64,000 nt of DNA from NCBI GenBank assembly GCA_023897205.1, contig JAHWDD010000008.1, positions 1,116,001 through 1,180,000 on the forward strand, read 5' to 3'. Positions 1-10,559 of the stretch are shown here, piece by piece. Both the position numbers and the translations under genes were made by a program. This DNA comes from Exophiala sp. HKRS030. Its lineage: Eukaryota > Ascomycota > Eurotiomycetes > Chaetothyriales > Herpotrichiellaceae. Position 1 is the stretch's first letter, and the number at the start of each line of letters is the position of its first letter. The notes beneath the pieces are model-generated. The model was not told the DNA's origin, ran no database searches, and was given only the letters and a program-made list of their open reading frames with translations.

Positions 1-1019
1 AATTATCGCACGCTTCCCGCAAGGTAACTAGAGCACCTAGATAGGAAGACCTATTTTCATTGTGTTATCACTCTGCCTATTCTATAGGCCGTTCCTAATA
101 TACCTCTTCGTACGAGTATCGACTGGTGGGCGGTAACTGGCGAGCAGAGTGAGAGGGATGAGAGGGGAGAGGGGAGGGAAGGGGATTCGTTTGGTCGCAG
201 AAGAATAATAACTTGTGCTGGTGAGGGTTAGTTAACTAACTAATTACGGAGTAGTAACCATAGTAGTAACATTTAACAATCAACCCCTCAAATTATTTGT
301 ACAGTATAACAGTGAATAGAGACCTACTGATGAGGGGTAATTAACTGGCTAGCTGGTAACTACAGCAACAACAGTCGACAACTCACCCCTCCAAATTATT
401 GTTAACACACTGCGCCTGCGAGGCATCAACAGCCACGACCAAAAGCCCTTCTCCGTACGGAATTCCATCATTTCAAGCGCATAAGTCGTGACAACAGTCT
501 CAGTCGCTGGGTACGGTGAAGGGGAATCACCAAACTTATTGACCGCAAAAAAAAGTAGATTTGGCGACTGAAGGGGGAAAACGTCTACAGTCCTTTTTCC
601 TTTGGAGGTAACATACTGGTGAGGGGAAATTTATTGCCGAGACGAGAGAGGTGAGGAGTGACTCGTACTCGTAATCGTGCTCGTACCCGTACTCGTATGA
701 CAAGGAGTGCTGAGCCTCAAGGAACCGGGAAAAACTCTACGGCGGAGTACTTGCGCAAGTACAACAGAGACCACCTCACGTGACCCCTCGAAGCAGTCCT
801 GGGATGTTTTGGGACTAGCATCGCCAGAAAAAACATCTTTGTCTGACAGAGTTGGAAAATTCATGTTGTCAGACAGATGGTGCACTTTCGCAGGGCTAAG
901 CGAGTGCATTAGCGGCGGATCGGGCCGTGCAGATCTTCCGGAATCGCTAACTGATCCTGTCACTTTTCTGTCTGTCAGTCGACATTTTTCCTTCTGTCTG
1001 TCAATTGATGATTTTCAAT
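1..1019. other. Gene-poor leader with short repeats
   Basis: No convincing coding region is visible. The stretch holds short AT-rich direct repeats (two near-copies of a segment ending in CCAAATTATT at about 283-298 and 386-402). A block at about 415-500 resembles one at about 6437-6515. Paired GTCTGACAG words lie at about 840-880. Open frames here overlap on both strands and show no recognisable protein family. Confidence 0.5.
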
Positions 1020-1215
1020 TGGCTGGCTGGCTGGCAACCGTTGCAGTCACGTGATCCACGGTTGTCCGGTCGGTCTTTCCATGTTGACCTGAGCCCGTGG
1101 GAAATGCTGAAAAGGCAGCTTTTACCAAAAGATTTCTGCTTCGTCTTGCCTGTGACACTTCGTGATGGCAACGTCCACGTGATCTCACGTGACCCCTGGC
1201 GTCAGCCAAGGGTGC
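1020..1215 (+). repeat. Direct repeat, left copy
   Basis: This block closely resembles about 3895-4110 in the same orientation. Shared landmarks are a segment beginning GTTGACCTGAGC followed by an AAGGCAGCTT word, then TCTTGCCT, and a closing part with CCACGTG, CACGTGACCC and TGGCGTCA. The two copies bracket the orphan gene at 2569-3595. They could be ends of one mobile unit, two insertions of the same element, or a segmental duplication; no target-site duplication was found. Confidence 0.65.
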
Positions 1216-1229
1216 TACAGTAAACCTTA

Positions 1230-1428
1230 AATGTACGTCTTCAAACATGACAAGGCTGGGCGAGCGTCGATGGAATTCGCGCGACACGTTAAACCACGTG
1301 AGCAAAGTCCGCAACCACAAACTTTTAATGTACATCCATCCTCAAACATGCCAAGGCTGGATGAGTGGTAATCGATTCGCGCAGCACGTGACCTCGACGG
1401 GTTTCGGCCAGCAACCGTCCGAAGTGAA
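1230..1428 (+). repeat. Two-copy tandem repeat, ~98 bp unit
   Basis: Two adjacent diverged units share, in order, AATGTACRTC, TCAAACATG, CAAGGCTGG, a TCGATT/TGGAATTCGCGC segment, a CACGTKA word and CGCAACC-like ends. The first runs about 1230-1326 and the second about 1327-1428. No coding content was recognised. Confidence 0.5.
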
Positions 1429-2418
1429 TCATTACGTGACACAGACAGAGGGTGACAGGGTTACTCTGTAGACTTGACCCCTTACTGTCGCACCAGTTCA
1501 AAGTGACAGTTGGAAAAAAAACCGGTTACTGAACTCGCGACAACCAAGCCCCCACGCAGGGATCAGGCTGCACCGAAATTGGTGTTGACTCAGCGTCTTA
1601 CGTGACCACTCCGCGAATTGGAACCGACTCGTTAGCGCGCTGGCGGATCATGTGGAATCTTTTCGGGAATTAGCGTTAGCTCATCCTTTTATTTCACTCC
1701 GTACTAGCGGACGTCAAATAGCCCTTCCGGATCATCCCCCTGCGAACAGACCTACTCCCGTTCAGGTCAAGTCTCGTTGGTGAGTTTTGGGAAAATGTTT
1801 GGTTCTCCAACCAAAAATGACGACGGCGTCAATAGTCCGTTTGCCCAACGACAACCACCCTGATCGACCCCCGACAGGGGGCTCAATATCCAAAGCGTAG
1901 CAGTCAGCGGACACAAATTGCAGGTCTTGTGCAGTAACGTGTTCCCACTCTTCTTTTTTTCAGCCCCAGCAGCTCCAACTGGTGGTGCGATGCGCGTCCT
2001 TAGCGTATATATATATACACGGCTCTCCGACACACTAGTTCGTTGAAACGAACACAATGGTCGACCATTGGCGGGCGTTGGGCCAACAGGACGCGACGAG
2101 CGTTAGTGACAGCCACCCACCCACGTGGCCGAACTAGGATGCATGAGATGCTTGAGATGCCCCCTCCATCTTGAAATTTGGGGGGCGCGCTGTCACGAGA
2201 AGGCGTACGTACCTCGCGCCGAGTTTGGCTTCAGAGAAGCTAGATGGGGGCCAGATCCCGGAGTAGCCGCCTTTATCCACGCTGCAAACAAATGACACCA
2301 CCTGTCCCTGGCCGATCTCCGATTGGGTGTCCATTCCCAAGGCCTTTGACCAAAGGCCCAGCCCTCCTCCTTCAACATCTCTCTGTGTTTTGGCTTGGCA
2401 TAACCCCCAACATTTCCG
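1429..2418. other. Intergenic, no recognised gene
   Basis: No supported gene is seen. The stretch contains a TATA-like TA run at about 2006-2019. Short open frames on both strands have no family resemblance. Confidence 0.4.
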
Positions 2419-2600
2419 ATACCCTACGCTCCGTATGAATACCGGGGACATCACGTCGGAACCCGACTCTCCCTCGATTTTTCCCATACCCTGCACTCGG
2501 TACAAACATCAGAATTATCGCGACGGAAGCTCTCCTTCGACCTTTCCCATACCCTACACTCGGTAAAAATGCCAGGATCAGCACAAAGGAGGCTGACTCC
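2419..2600 (+). repeat. Tandem repeat overlapping start codon
   Basis: The word ATACCCTRCRCTCSGTA starts at 2419, 2486 and 2549, giving unit lengths of 67 and 63 bp. Each of the first two units ends in a CTCTCC-TTCGA-TTTCCC-like tail. The third unit begins 20 bp before the ATG at 2569 and runs into the coding sequence. The array therefore forms the immediate 5' leader of the orphan gene and could modulate its expression or supply its start codon. Confidence 0.75.
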
Positions 2601-3595
2601 TGCTCGCAACCTAATCTCGGGCAGCCTGGCGTGGAACAAGGTCCAGATCAGTGTGCGCGACCTGGAAAACCGGCGGAGCCTGACAAACGCGGGCGCCAAA
2701 CGTGCCGCCGAGGCAGTCGAGTTGTTCAACGAGGAGCCGGAGACGTCGAAGCGGAAAACGTACCGCGGCTTTCTCCACGTGCTCCTCGACGAATGTGGCC
2801 CGCAGGGTGTCTTGTCGTGTGCCATCGGCGTGGGCCAGGCCAACCTGGTCAGCATGAGCCGGGTCGCCCGCCACTGGCTCATGCAGTCCTTCAAGACGAA
2901 GCGGAACCAGTGGCCGATCAACAGCCCGATGCTCCAAGCATTCGCGTCGGAATGTGAGTCTTGTGGACCGACCCCGGAATTCTTTTTGTCTCAATGCTGA
3001 CCGGGTATACCCTCCGTGAGTAGTCTTGAAAGACATCGTGCCCGATCAGGCGCGGCGAGGTCGAAACGACGACGGTCAACCTTCGATCCCCCCCCGACCG
3101 AGGCAGATGACCGAGTACGTTTCGAACGATGTGACGGAGGAGGTGTTCCAGAATGCCTCGTTGGGTGGGATCGCACAAGTCTTCGACGAACGGATATGTG
3201 CTTCGATCAGACGAGTCACCACCACCCAGGACGGATGCAAGGTCGCCGTGACCATGACGTTTCCGAATTGGGGACTCGTCGGTTGTCTCATGAGTCTCGA
3301 CATCGGCGGACCGAACGTCGACTGGCTCGCTTCGACTCTGTTCGGGGCAAAGTTGAGATCGGTCAACGGGGTCCTGCAGGTCGTCCACAGAGGGGCCACC
3401 CTGATCGTGAGCAATCCCGAAGTGACCCTAAAGGGTGTCCCGGGCGACCCCCCGGATCAGATATTCCTCCCGGCGTGGAGAGGCGCAGTCAGAGGGTCCG
3501 ACATGTCGATGACGATCTTGAAAGATGGAGCAATTGTCAACGTGGCTCTCACAACGGATATAGCTCTCGAGATACAGCAGAAGTTGTACACATAG
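2569..3595 (+). CDS. Orphan two-exon protein, 318 aa
   Basis: I do not recognise a family. Exon 1 is 2569-2953. A 70-bp intron (2954-3023) begins GTGAGT, has a GCTGAC branch-like word and ends TAG. Exon 2 is 3024-3595. The join keeps frame (385+572 nt = 318 codons plus stop). A second acceptor 9 bp downstream (AAAG) would also keep frame. The start has a good AAAAATG context. The N-terminal half is basic and helical-looking with a central segment rich in small residues. The C-terminal half contains hydrophobic beta-like runs and a Gly-rich stretch. No signal peptide or membrane segment is evident. Codon use is GC-rich and unlike the flanking repeats. Two direct repeats enclose the gene. It could be a lineage-specific gene or cargo of an unknown mobile unit. 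Confidence 0.6.
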
Positions 3596-3700
3596 AATGC
3601 AATTCATGTCACGACTTTGCGCTGGAAATGATGGAATTCAGTGCGAAGAAGGGTTAAATTAGGGTGTGAGACCGCCGCGCAGTCTTTGCGTGCGCGCAGG

Positions 3701-3775
3701 CCGAGGCACTTCCCGAATAGGACCAGTGCGACAATCAGGGAATACTAGTCACATGATCAGGATCTTGACAACCAA
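3701..3775 (+). repeat. Dispersed repeat R1, copy A
   Basis: This is one of three strong copies of a ~75 bp element. It has an upstream CTTCCCGAATAGG core and a downstream ACTAGTCACATGATCAGGA core followed by TCTTGACA. The other copies are at about 15988-16067 and 34028-34112. It lies about 100 bp after the orphan gene. Confidence 0.75.
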
Positions 3776-3894
3776 AAATGCATGACTCAGCGTGATACCT
3801 GGGCTCTATAGATAGAACGAATCCCTTAGCACTGGACTGTGTAAATCTCCCGAGAATGTTAAGTCATCGTTCTTTGTCACTCTCTGTGTGTCAC

Positions 3895-4110
3895 TTGACA
3901 AGTTCGGAGTGGCAGGCTGGAACGCGTAGTAAGTCACGCGATTTATCGCTGCTCGGCCGGTTTGTCATGTTGGCCTGAGCACGTGAGAAATCCTGAAAGG
4001 CAGCTTGCCAAGGCTTCAGCCTCATCTTGCCTATTCTACTCCGTACAGTACTTGGTAGTATGGCATGTTCCACGTGGTCGCACGTGACCCTTGGCGTCAT
4101 CCGTTTGGCC
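3895..4110 (+). repeat. Direct repeat, right copy
   Basis: This is the second copy of the block at about 1020-1215, in the same orientation. It shares the TGTTGRCCTGAGC, AAGGCAGCTT, CATCTTGCCT, CCACGTGGTC and CACGTGACCC words. It carries a small insertion containing CTACTCCGTAC that the left copy lacks. It ends about 110 bp before the APH-like gene at 4222. Confidence 0.65.
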
Positions 4111-4221
4111 ATCTACGCCGCCTAGGCTCACTTCCATGAGCCTCGCTACACCTTGCGGCAACTTTTGGAAGCAACCACGTTCCATTGATTTAATAATATT
4201 GGCCCTTTCTTGTTGATTCAC

Positions 4222-4944
4222 ATGGATGCCCTCAGCCCCGATGCCGAGATCATAGAGTGGTGCAAACGGGCCAGACCGGACCATCTCCTCAGTAATCCCA
4301 TCAGTGGCAACAAGGTCCTCAGACTGAACGAGTCCTTGGTCGTCAAGTTTGGATTTCTCCTGAGTGAGGACGAAACCCGCAGTCAGATGAAAGCCTATGA
4401 GATTCTCGATCCCGCCATCGTACGGGTCCCGAGGGTGCACCGATACTTCCAAGACTCCGAGAGCCTGGGCTACATCATCATGGACTACATGGAGGGAGAA
4501 CAAAAGGATGCCGTCAACACCACGGATCAAGTACGAGACATGTCTCGGATCCTCCAGCACCTCGCCTCCCACAAGTCACAAAAGCCCGGTCCGCTCGGTG
4601 GGGGGCCTTCGAGCTGCCTCCTGTTCAGAGCTTCGGACGATGCGACGTTCGCCTCGGTGGAAGACCTAGAGGCGTGGTTCAACATGCGGCTCTTCGACCG
4701 GGCAGGGCAGGTTTCGTTCCAGCAAATGGAGCTGGTCCTCTGCCATCTGGATCTCTTTCCCCGGAACATCCTCTGGCTTGACGGCCAACCACCGTGTGTG
4801 CTCGATTGGGCAACTGCAGGATTTTACCCGCGCCTTTTTGAGCGGTGCTCTCAGCTCTGTACACAACGGCCGAAGCTGAACGAGGTTGTCTTGGACCAAC
4901 CTGTCTCCAAGTCCGAGGCTCTCCAGGTCGAACTGGTCCTCTAA
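4222..4944 (+). CDS. APH-fold small-molecule kinase
   Basis: Aminoglycoside-phosphotransferase/choline-kinase-like protein, 240 aa, intronless. The N-lobe has a VVKFG motif with the ATP-binding Lys at about 42. The hinge reads IIMDYMEGE (about 85-93). The catalytic loop CHLDLFPRNILW gives H175, D177 and N182. The metal-binding VLDWATAGFYP gives D195. Fungal members phosphorylate unknown small molecules, and these motifs predict an active enzyme. The ATG at 4222 is preferred over an upstream in-frame TTG at 4210. At 240 aa it is a little short for the family: the C-terminal helices after the DW motif look clipped. Codon use is regular and no frameshift is seen. Confidence 0.88.
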   Translation: MDALSPDAEIIEWCKRARPDHLLSNPISGNKVLRLNESLVVKFGFLLSEDETRSQMKAYEILDPAIVRVPRVHRYFQDSESLGYIIMDYMEGEQKDAVNTTDQVRDMSRILQHLASHKSQKPGPLGGGPSSCLLFRASDDATFASVEDLEAWFNMRLFDRAGQVSFQQMELVLCHLDLFPRNILWLDGQPPCVLDWATAGFYPRLFERCSQLCTQRPKLNEVVLDQPVSKSEALQVELVL

Positions 4945-5019
4945 GCTTCATGGCATGAAGTAAAATATTGCTTGTAAGCTGCGAATCATTACATATTCTC
5001 TTCTTAGGAAGCAAACTGA

Positions 5020-5440
5020 CATCAAACTAGCAGGCCGCCACCCCCGGAAGAAATCGTCCTCCCGTGGGTTGATCCATCCGAATTGCTGCCTCGTCGATAT
5101 CCAACCCCTGCATATCCTCCGGACTGGCCTGGGCAACTCGAGAGTAATGCCTGCTAAACCGGACTGCATCTCGGTTCCTCCAAATATTACTGCATCGTCC
5201 TGTCCTCTTCTCGATCATATAGGTACCTCCTGTGGCGACCATGCCAACCAGTACGGGGAACGCGGCTCAGACCGACCCAGCCAAAGTTCTTGTCGCGCCT
5301 CAGCTCCGCAGTGTACCAAATATGCTTCTTGGGGGCACGAATGCTTCACAAGCGGACGCCTGAACCACTGCTGCGATAGAGCCACCCCTGACACCTGATG
5401 ATAAACATCGTCAGCAGTGGCATCGGCTTCTCCACTCAAA
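5020..5440 (-). pseudogene. Frameshifted coding remnant, unknown family
   Basis: On the minus strand a protein-like stretch appears in one frame (about 5242-5027, containing GTYMIEKRTGRC and IDEAAIRMDQPTGG). It is preceded by coding-looking sequence in another frame (about 5350-5250, KKHIWYTAELRRDKNFGW). No splice pair reconciles the two, so I read it as a degenerate gene. The family is not recognised. Confidence 0.35.
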
Positions 5441-5568
5441 GGCCGTCATGCCCGCTGCTCTCCTTGTATTTCTGCATATGATCTAGGCATCCGGCTGACT
5501 TGACTTCGAGGCTGGCTTTTGGCCATCGTCTGTCTCTTTCCTCGCCGTTGGCTGTTTATTTGATCCAC

Positions 5569-6128
5569 TCAGAATATACGCGATCTATTCTCTTCAAGCC
5601 TCTCCCAACGCGGCCCGACATCCTGGGGTCTTCGTTGCCTCATTGTGGATCGAGGTCTCGTAGGGATTAAGGAAGAAGTTGGACTTGTAAGACCATGCTG
5701 GGTGGTACTCGGGGCACTTCTGGGAGTTTGCAGTACCACTCTCAGCCTCGCGAGGGTGACAGTTGATTTGTCCGCGTCAGTGTCGATGTCGTCGATATAT
5801 TCGCCGAAATTGACCGTAGCTGTAATGTTATCTCGGACAGAACCAGTGGCTTTGTGGGATCCATGAGTTTTTGTGAGGTGGCTCGGCAGGAATGCCACAA
5901 CAGATGGAAGTTGGGGGGTCTGCAAGGTGGTTCGGAAATAGGAAATGACATTCTGGAAGATAAGACGGACAAAGGCAGGTGAGCTGAGAAGTCAGATTTG
6001 GTTGATTTGAGAGGTATCCCGTAAGAGAGATCCTTAAACACAATGGTCAAGGCCGCTTTATGGGGAAGTGGAAGTCGGGATGTCATTGATTCCCGACTGC
6101 GACTTTGATTGCGTGAGTTCAGAATCAA
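5569..6128 (-). other. Possible two-exon gene or remnant
   Basis: A minus-strand frame from about 5949 to a stop at 5569 encodes a hydrophilic protein rich in Ser, Thr and Pro (it contains DNITATVNFGEYIDDIDTDA). A plausible acceptor (TTATCTTCCAG) lies just upstream at about 5950. An upstream frame to 6128 could supply an N-terminus, but no clear donor was found. The family is unknown and the function cannot be assigned. Confidence 0.25.
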
Positions 6129-6699
6129 TGGCGCCCCTCAGACCTCTGGGAAAGTTGTTATTATGCAATACGTAAAAGCATGTAAGCCGATGTAGTAGTC
6201 GGAACCAAGTATCTCCGACCCTTCGCGCTACAATCAAGTGTGTGGCTTATCTTATCAGGTGGCTCGGCTCGTGGCTCATGCCGTGGCTAGTGATTAGTTC
6301 AACTCCTACAGTATGCTGCAACTCCAAAAAATGTGCTTAGTCATCAGGCTATTGTTATGGCCACTAATCATTTTCTGTCTCCTACAGTACAGTACAGTGG
6401 CACTAGTCATATTCGGGAACAGCCTCGACCTGCGCTGAGGCCTCAACACCTAGTTTAGCCCTCCTTCGTACTGAATTCTATCAATTCAGACGCATAGTCG
6501 TGGCACCTTTTGAATGGACTTACATGGTTTATATGGAGTAAATATATTCAAAGAAATTTCTGCAGCGTTGTTTTGTTTTCACTCTAGGCGGGAAAATATC
6601 AGCTGCACTCAGGGTGTATCTGTAACTCGACCACAACAACAACAACCTTCGAACGCCATTGGTGAAAGATGCTTTTGACACATACAGACCCTTTCAAGA

Positions 6700-6960
6700 C
6701 TCACGTTGCGACTCTCGCGACACTACGACGCTTCTGTGGTCTCAATCGACGGCCTCTTTCGCTCGCAACCTCTCGTTTGACATTCGCCGCTCAGTCGCCT
6801 CGCCCTCGTTGTTCGACTTCTGTATCCGGGCCTCTACAGCGATCACAAAGTCTTGGGCCAGTCGGGTAACTAGATGTTACTGCGCACTAATCGCTACACT
6901 GCGCTCGCAACAACGCTATTATGTTCGCAAAAACTCGTCTCGATTCATTGTCTGTCTACC
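6700..6960 (+). repeat. Internal direct repeat of element, copy 1
   Basis: The sequence around CGCTTCTGTGG, TCGCCGCTCAGTCGC, GGGCYTCYRC and AGATGTTAYTGC recurs at about 7900-8160 in the same order and orientation. It lies just inside the left inverted repeat. The second copy lies immediately after the transposase remnant, suggesting a nested or recombined element. Confidence 0.6.
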
Positions 6961-7139
6961 TGCTACTCTCTTTTCTGTACCAAGAAAAGGCACTCACACC
7001 CCACGCGCACTCATCAACCGACCGCAGCAAGCTAGAAAATATCCCTTGTCTTTCTCTCTACAATTATCGGTTTCTCACAGTAACATGTATGCCCAAAAGA
7101 GAAGAGGTATTGATCAACTCGATTACATTCTCCAAGCAG

Positions 7140-7876
7140 AACCCTGACTTTGGAAGTCGGTGGCGTGTATAATAGAGACGAGGGACTTCACAGAGGTCAA
7201 TGCTCACACTCGACTCCGGTGGTGTAAGGAACACCAGGATTGGCGTGACGATGAATGAGGGGAGAGGGATTTTCAGCAACGAATGCTCATTGAAAAGAGG
7301 CTTTGGGAGACACCCAATCTGGATCCTTCGAGCGCCGCAATGAAAGCGGCATGAGGAGATGATGGTGCCTCATCTCAAAGCAAGAGGCCTTTCTATCATG
7401 GTTTGGACCTCCATATGGATCGGAGGACCTTGGGATCTCGTCTTCATGGTGCGACATCCTCAATCAGAGGAAAAAGGGTTCTCAGGGAGGTCTTGCACCC
7501 AAATACTCGACGAACGGATACCCAGGTGTTGGGAACCAGGGTCGCATCTTTATACAGGACGACGCGCCTACCCACAAGGCCAAAATCACTATGCAATGGT
7601 TCGAGAAACATGCCATTTCACGTCTAGGGTGACCCTCGTACTCGACAGATCTCGGCCCCATTAAGAACATCTGGGCGATCCTCAAGAGTAGAATGATTGA
7701 GCATTGGGCGTATCTGTGAGACGGTGACAGATCGTAGAAGGATCTAGAGGACCTCGCAACGGCCATCGGACATGAAAGGGACAATATTCCACAGGCGACA
7801 ATCAATGAATCAGTGAAAAGCGTCGAGAAGAGGATTGAGGCTGTCATCGAGGCGAAGAGTCAATACACACGTCGGT
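7140..7876 (+). pseudogene. Tc1-like transposase, decayed
   Basis: The remnant is readable across all three forward frames. Recognisable pieces are LSIMVWTSIWIGGPWDLVF (about 7390-7450), FIQDDAPTHKAKITMQWFE (about 7550-7605; holds a catalytic-type Asp), GPIKNIWAILKSRM (about 7655-7695) and the family-typical tail KRIEAVIEAK (about 7830-7860). These match the DDE domain order of the Tc1/mariner superfamily. Several stops and frameshifts interrupt it, so it is inactive. It is not possible to tell whether it belongs to the element whose TIRs flank it or was inserted into it. Confidence 0.82.
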
Positions 7877-7899
7877 AGAGACCAAAGCACCATGAATGA

Positions 7900-8160
7900 C
7901 CTCACACCGCAACACTCGCAACGCTTCTGTGGCCTCTGTCGACATTGTCCTTTGCCCGTGACCCTTTTGTCGACAACTCGCCGCTCAGTCGCTCTCGTTG
8001 CCCGACATCTGTACACGGGCTTCCGCGCCATTCACATGGTGTCGGATCGATTGAGGAACCAGATGTTATTGCACACTTGCCGCTCACGCTGCGCGCACGC
8101 AACAGCACTGTCATTTTTGCCAAAACTTCTCTGGTTGTATGCATGTATTGGACGGGATAC
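7900..8160 (+). repeat. Internal direct repeat of element, copy 2
   Basis: This is the counterpart of about 6700-6960. Shared words include CGCTTCTGTGG, TCGCCGCTCAGTCGCT, CCCGACATCTGTA and CAGATGTTATTGC. It directly follows the end of the transposase remnant. Confidence 0.6.
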
Positions 8161-9931
8161 AACCTCTGGGTAATTTGATCGTCAGGGGGTCTACTATGAT
8201 ATATTGTCACCACGACGTCGCTGCGCCGGCCTCGATGGCTAGGAGGCTCGGGAGGCGAATGCTGGGCGTCGATGAGTTGCTTCAAAGAAGCACCTGTGAG
8301 ATACACCCGTGGAGTATTCTTACAATGAGCCTCGTAATGGATTGTAAAGACAGGTTGGCGGAGTACACCGCACGCGAGGGCCTCTGGGCCGCTCTCTCCA
8401 TTTGCCACCACACGTATTGCATCAGACCATCATCACAGTTTGCCAGAAAGGACTCTCCCTCCCTCTCTCTACAATACATTCGGAGAAATCTCTCTAGTGT
8501 CCAATCAAATGCCGATGATCTTCTCGACTTCGCCGAGAGTGAAATCCACCACAAAACAGTCATGTCTCAGCGCCCTACAGAAAAACACTCTCTTTCCGAA
8601 ATCACACCTCCTAGCTCATCGTCGCCATCGTCAGCCACTCTAGCAGCAGCGAAGGACAAACGTATAAGCCCAGCATCGCGCGTTGCGTGTGACAGCCTCA
8701 ATCTCTACTCGAACAAACCCTTGCATCGTACGCTGCCGACATTCCGTACGATGATTGTTGCCGATCAGCTTAGTGTTGGGGACCGTCGGTGGGGCTTGTT
8801 CGGCGCAAACATCGACAAAACATCAACCTCAGAGGCTGAGTAGCCCTATCTGGTTGACGACGTGACGGTCTGTGTCTAGCTTTACCCAGAGCACATGACC
8901 GACGGTCCACCTCAGTTTCATCCGAGGTGACACATCCGTCAACCATATTCCGGAGTTGTAAACAAAACGCCGAAATTCTGCAAACGCCGCAAGCGATGTA
9001 CAACCGATTTGCCAGAGTGGGGGTTGCTTTTAATCATCCCACCCTCCTCTGGCATGGTTTGTATGCCAATTTCTATGCTAACCTCGTGGTAGGAACGGAC
9101 CGTCCACTCGATTTGTGTTCTTCATGTCTCTCGCACATGGTCATAATGCCTCTGCATCTCCAAATCACATCGTCACGTTTCGCCATATCAACTGCGGACT
9201 TGGGCGTGCACGAATCATTCGCACACTAGATGTTTCGTACGGCGATGGATGTCAACTGTCTTATATGGCTCGGAGCACTTCTTTCACCGCGGCCTACATT
9301 TCCGGGCCTTCCATCATTTGGTACCCGCGAATCCCGAGACACAACTTGCACAAGGCACAGGACTACGTCTGGACTGCGAGCGGGCATGATTGGGCGCTGC
9401 GATCCCCCTGTCGGACGACCTGACTCCTTCTGTGTGACGCTGAACGGGTGTGCGAAATGATTGATGGATTTGAGACGGACTTTGGGTTCGTCAAAGTATG
9501 GCTTTCATGTCCCGGTGCCGACGGGGTTCCGTACTCTTCAGGTTCCGTTTTTGAGTACCTTGTTTTCCGGTCTTCATTCGAACGACAACATCCACGTCTT
9601 TTTGTACGTATTCGATGTCTATCCTTCATTCTACCGTTCAACCCAATTCGTCGTCATTTCCTGTACTCTCGTGACCTCATCATCAACTGACCGCCACACC
9701 ATTCAGAACCGGAGCGACTGGTCATGTCGGTGGTCAGACTCTCCATGCTATAGCGTCGTCTACTCCATCTTGACAAGTTTCAGTCAAATGTCTCGTCTGG
9801 GGCGTGGAAAAAGACAAGACTGAGCTGCGAGCGTCGCAACGTCACCCTTGAAAGGCTCTCTATGTGTAATAAGTATCTCTGAGTACGAGGTTTGCTGCCG
9901 TCGAGCTACAGATCCGCCCTGAGTGCACCTG

Positions 9932-10559
9932 GTGCTTCCCCGTCTACTCCTGTTGTGATGTTTGAGGGAATTATTGACAGATGGGCAGACGCGAGCAGGC
10001 AGGCCTTGCAAGGACGAGCAAAAAGCAAAAGAGAGAGCTCCCGATGTCCTGACTCATTCGTGGGCGGTCTTACTGCTTCTCAAGGGACATCAATCATTTC
10101 TCGCGACAAGGCTTTGCTGCCAGAGCACTTGGCCCTTCCACGGAATCGAAGGGTAGGAAAAGTATGACGTAAGGCTGGGCAAGGCAGCAGCTTGGTCAGA
10201 GACGATTCAAGACAACGCCGGATGTTTGAAGATGATCATTTCATCTCTTGTTCACGCTTTTCCAAGAAGTTGGACAGCCATGTCGCCGATCGATGACGAC
10301 GGAAGACGCCGAGGAGAAAGAGTCTCGACGTCACCATGTGGTAAGATCCAAGACTGGCATTTTCAAAACCGAGAAATGAAGATGTTCCCGTTTGATTCCA
10401 GATTTCAAGACGTCCGGATTCTACATATTGCTTCTAGGTGTCGTCAACGGCTTTGTGCATCTATCGACACTGCGCTAATCACGGAATTGGGAACCAGCAC
10501 GACACTCTTCGCTTTGCCCATGTTTCAAGATTTCGGAAGTATTCCTTCTGATATGCATC
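9932..10559. other. Spacer between two mobile relics
   Basis: The stretch lies between the Tc1-like element and the LINE. Open frames (up to 115 codons at 10226-10573, +) show no recognised family and may be decayed LINE 5' region. Confidence 0.35.

Larger units (their letters stand above)
6600..9931 (+). mobile_element. Tc1/mariner-like element with eroded TIRs
   Basis: A ~3.3 kb unit is bounded by inverted repeats. The left end begins about 6600 with CAGCTGCACTCAGGG and continues through ATCTGTAACTCGAC. The reverse complement of about 9885-9931 reads CAGGTGCACTCAGGG and ATCTGTAGCTCGAC. A further inverted block, around CCTTTCAAG and ACGTTGCGAC, lies at about 6665-6722 (left) and about 9823-9880 (right). 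Between them is a dead Tc1-type transposase (7140-7876). A clean TA target duplication was not found. The element is longer than a simple Tc1 (~1.3-2 kb) and seems composite: a second left-end-like block lies inside at about 7900-8160. Confidence 0.7.
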
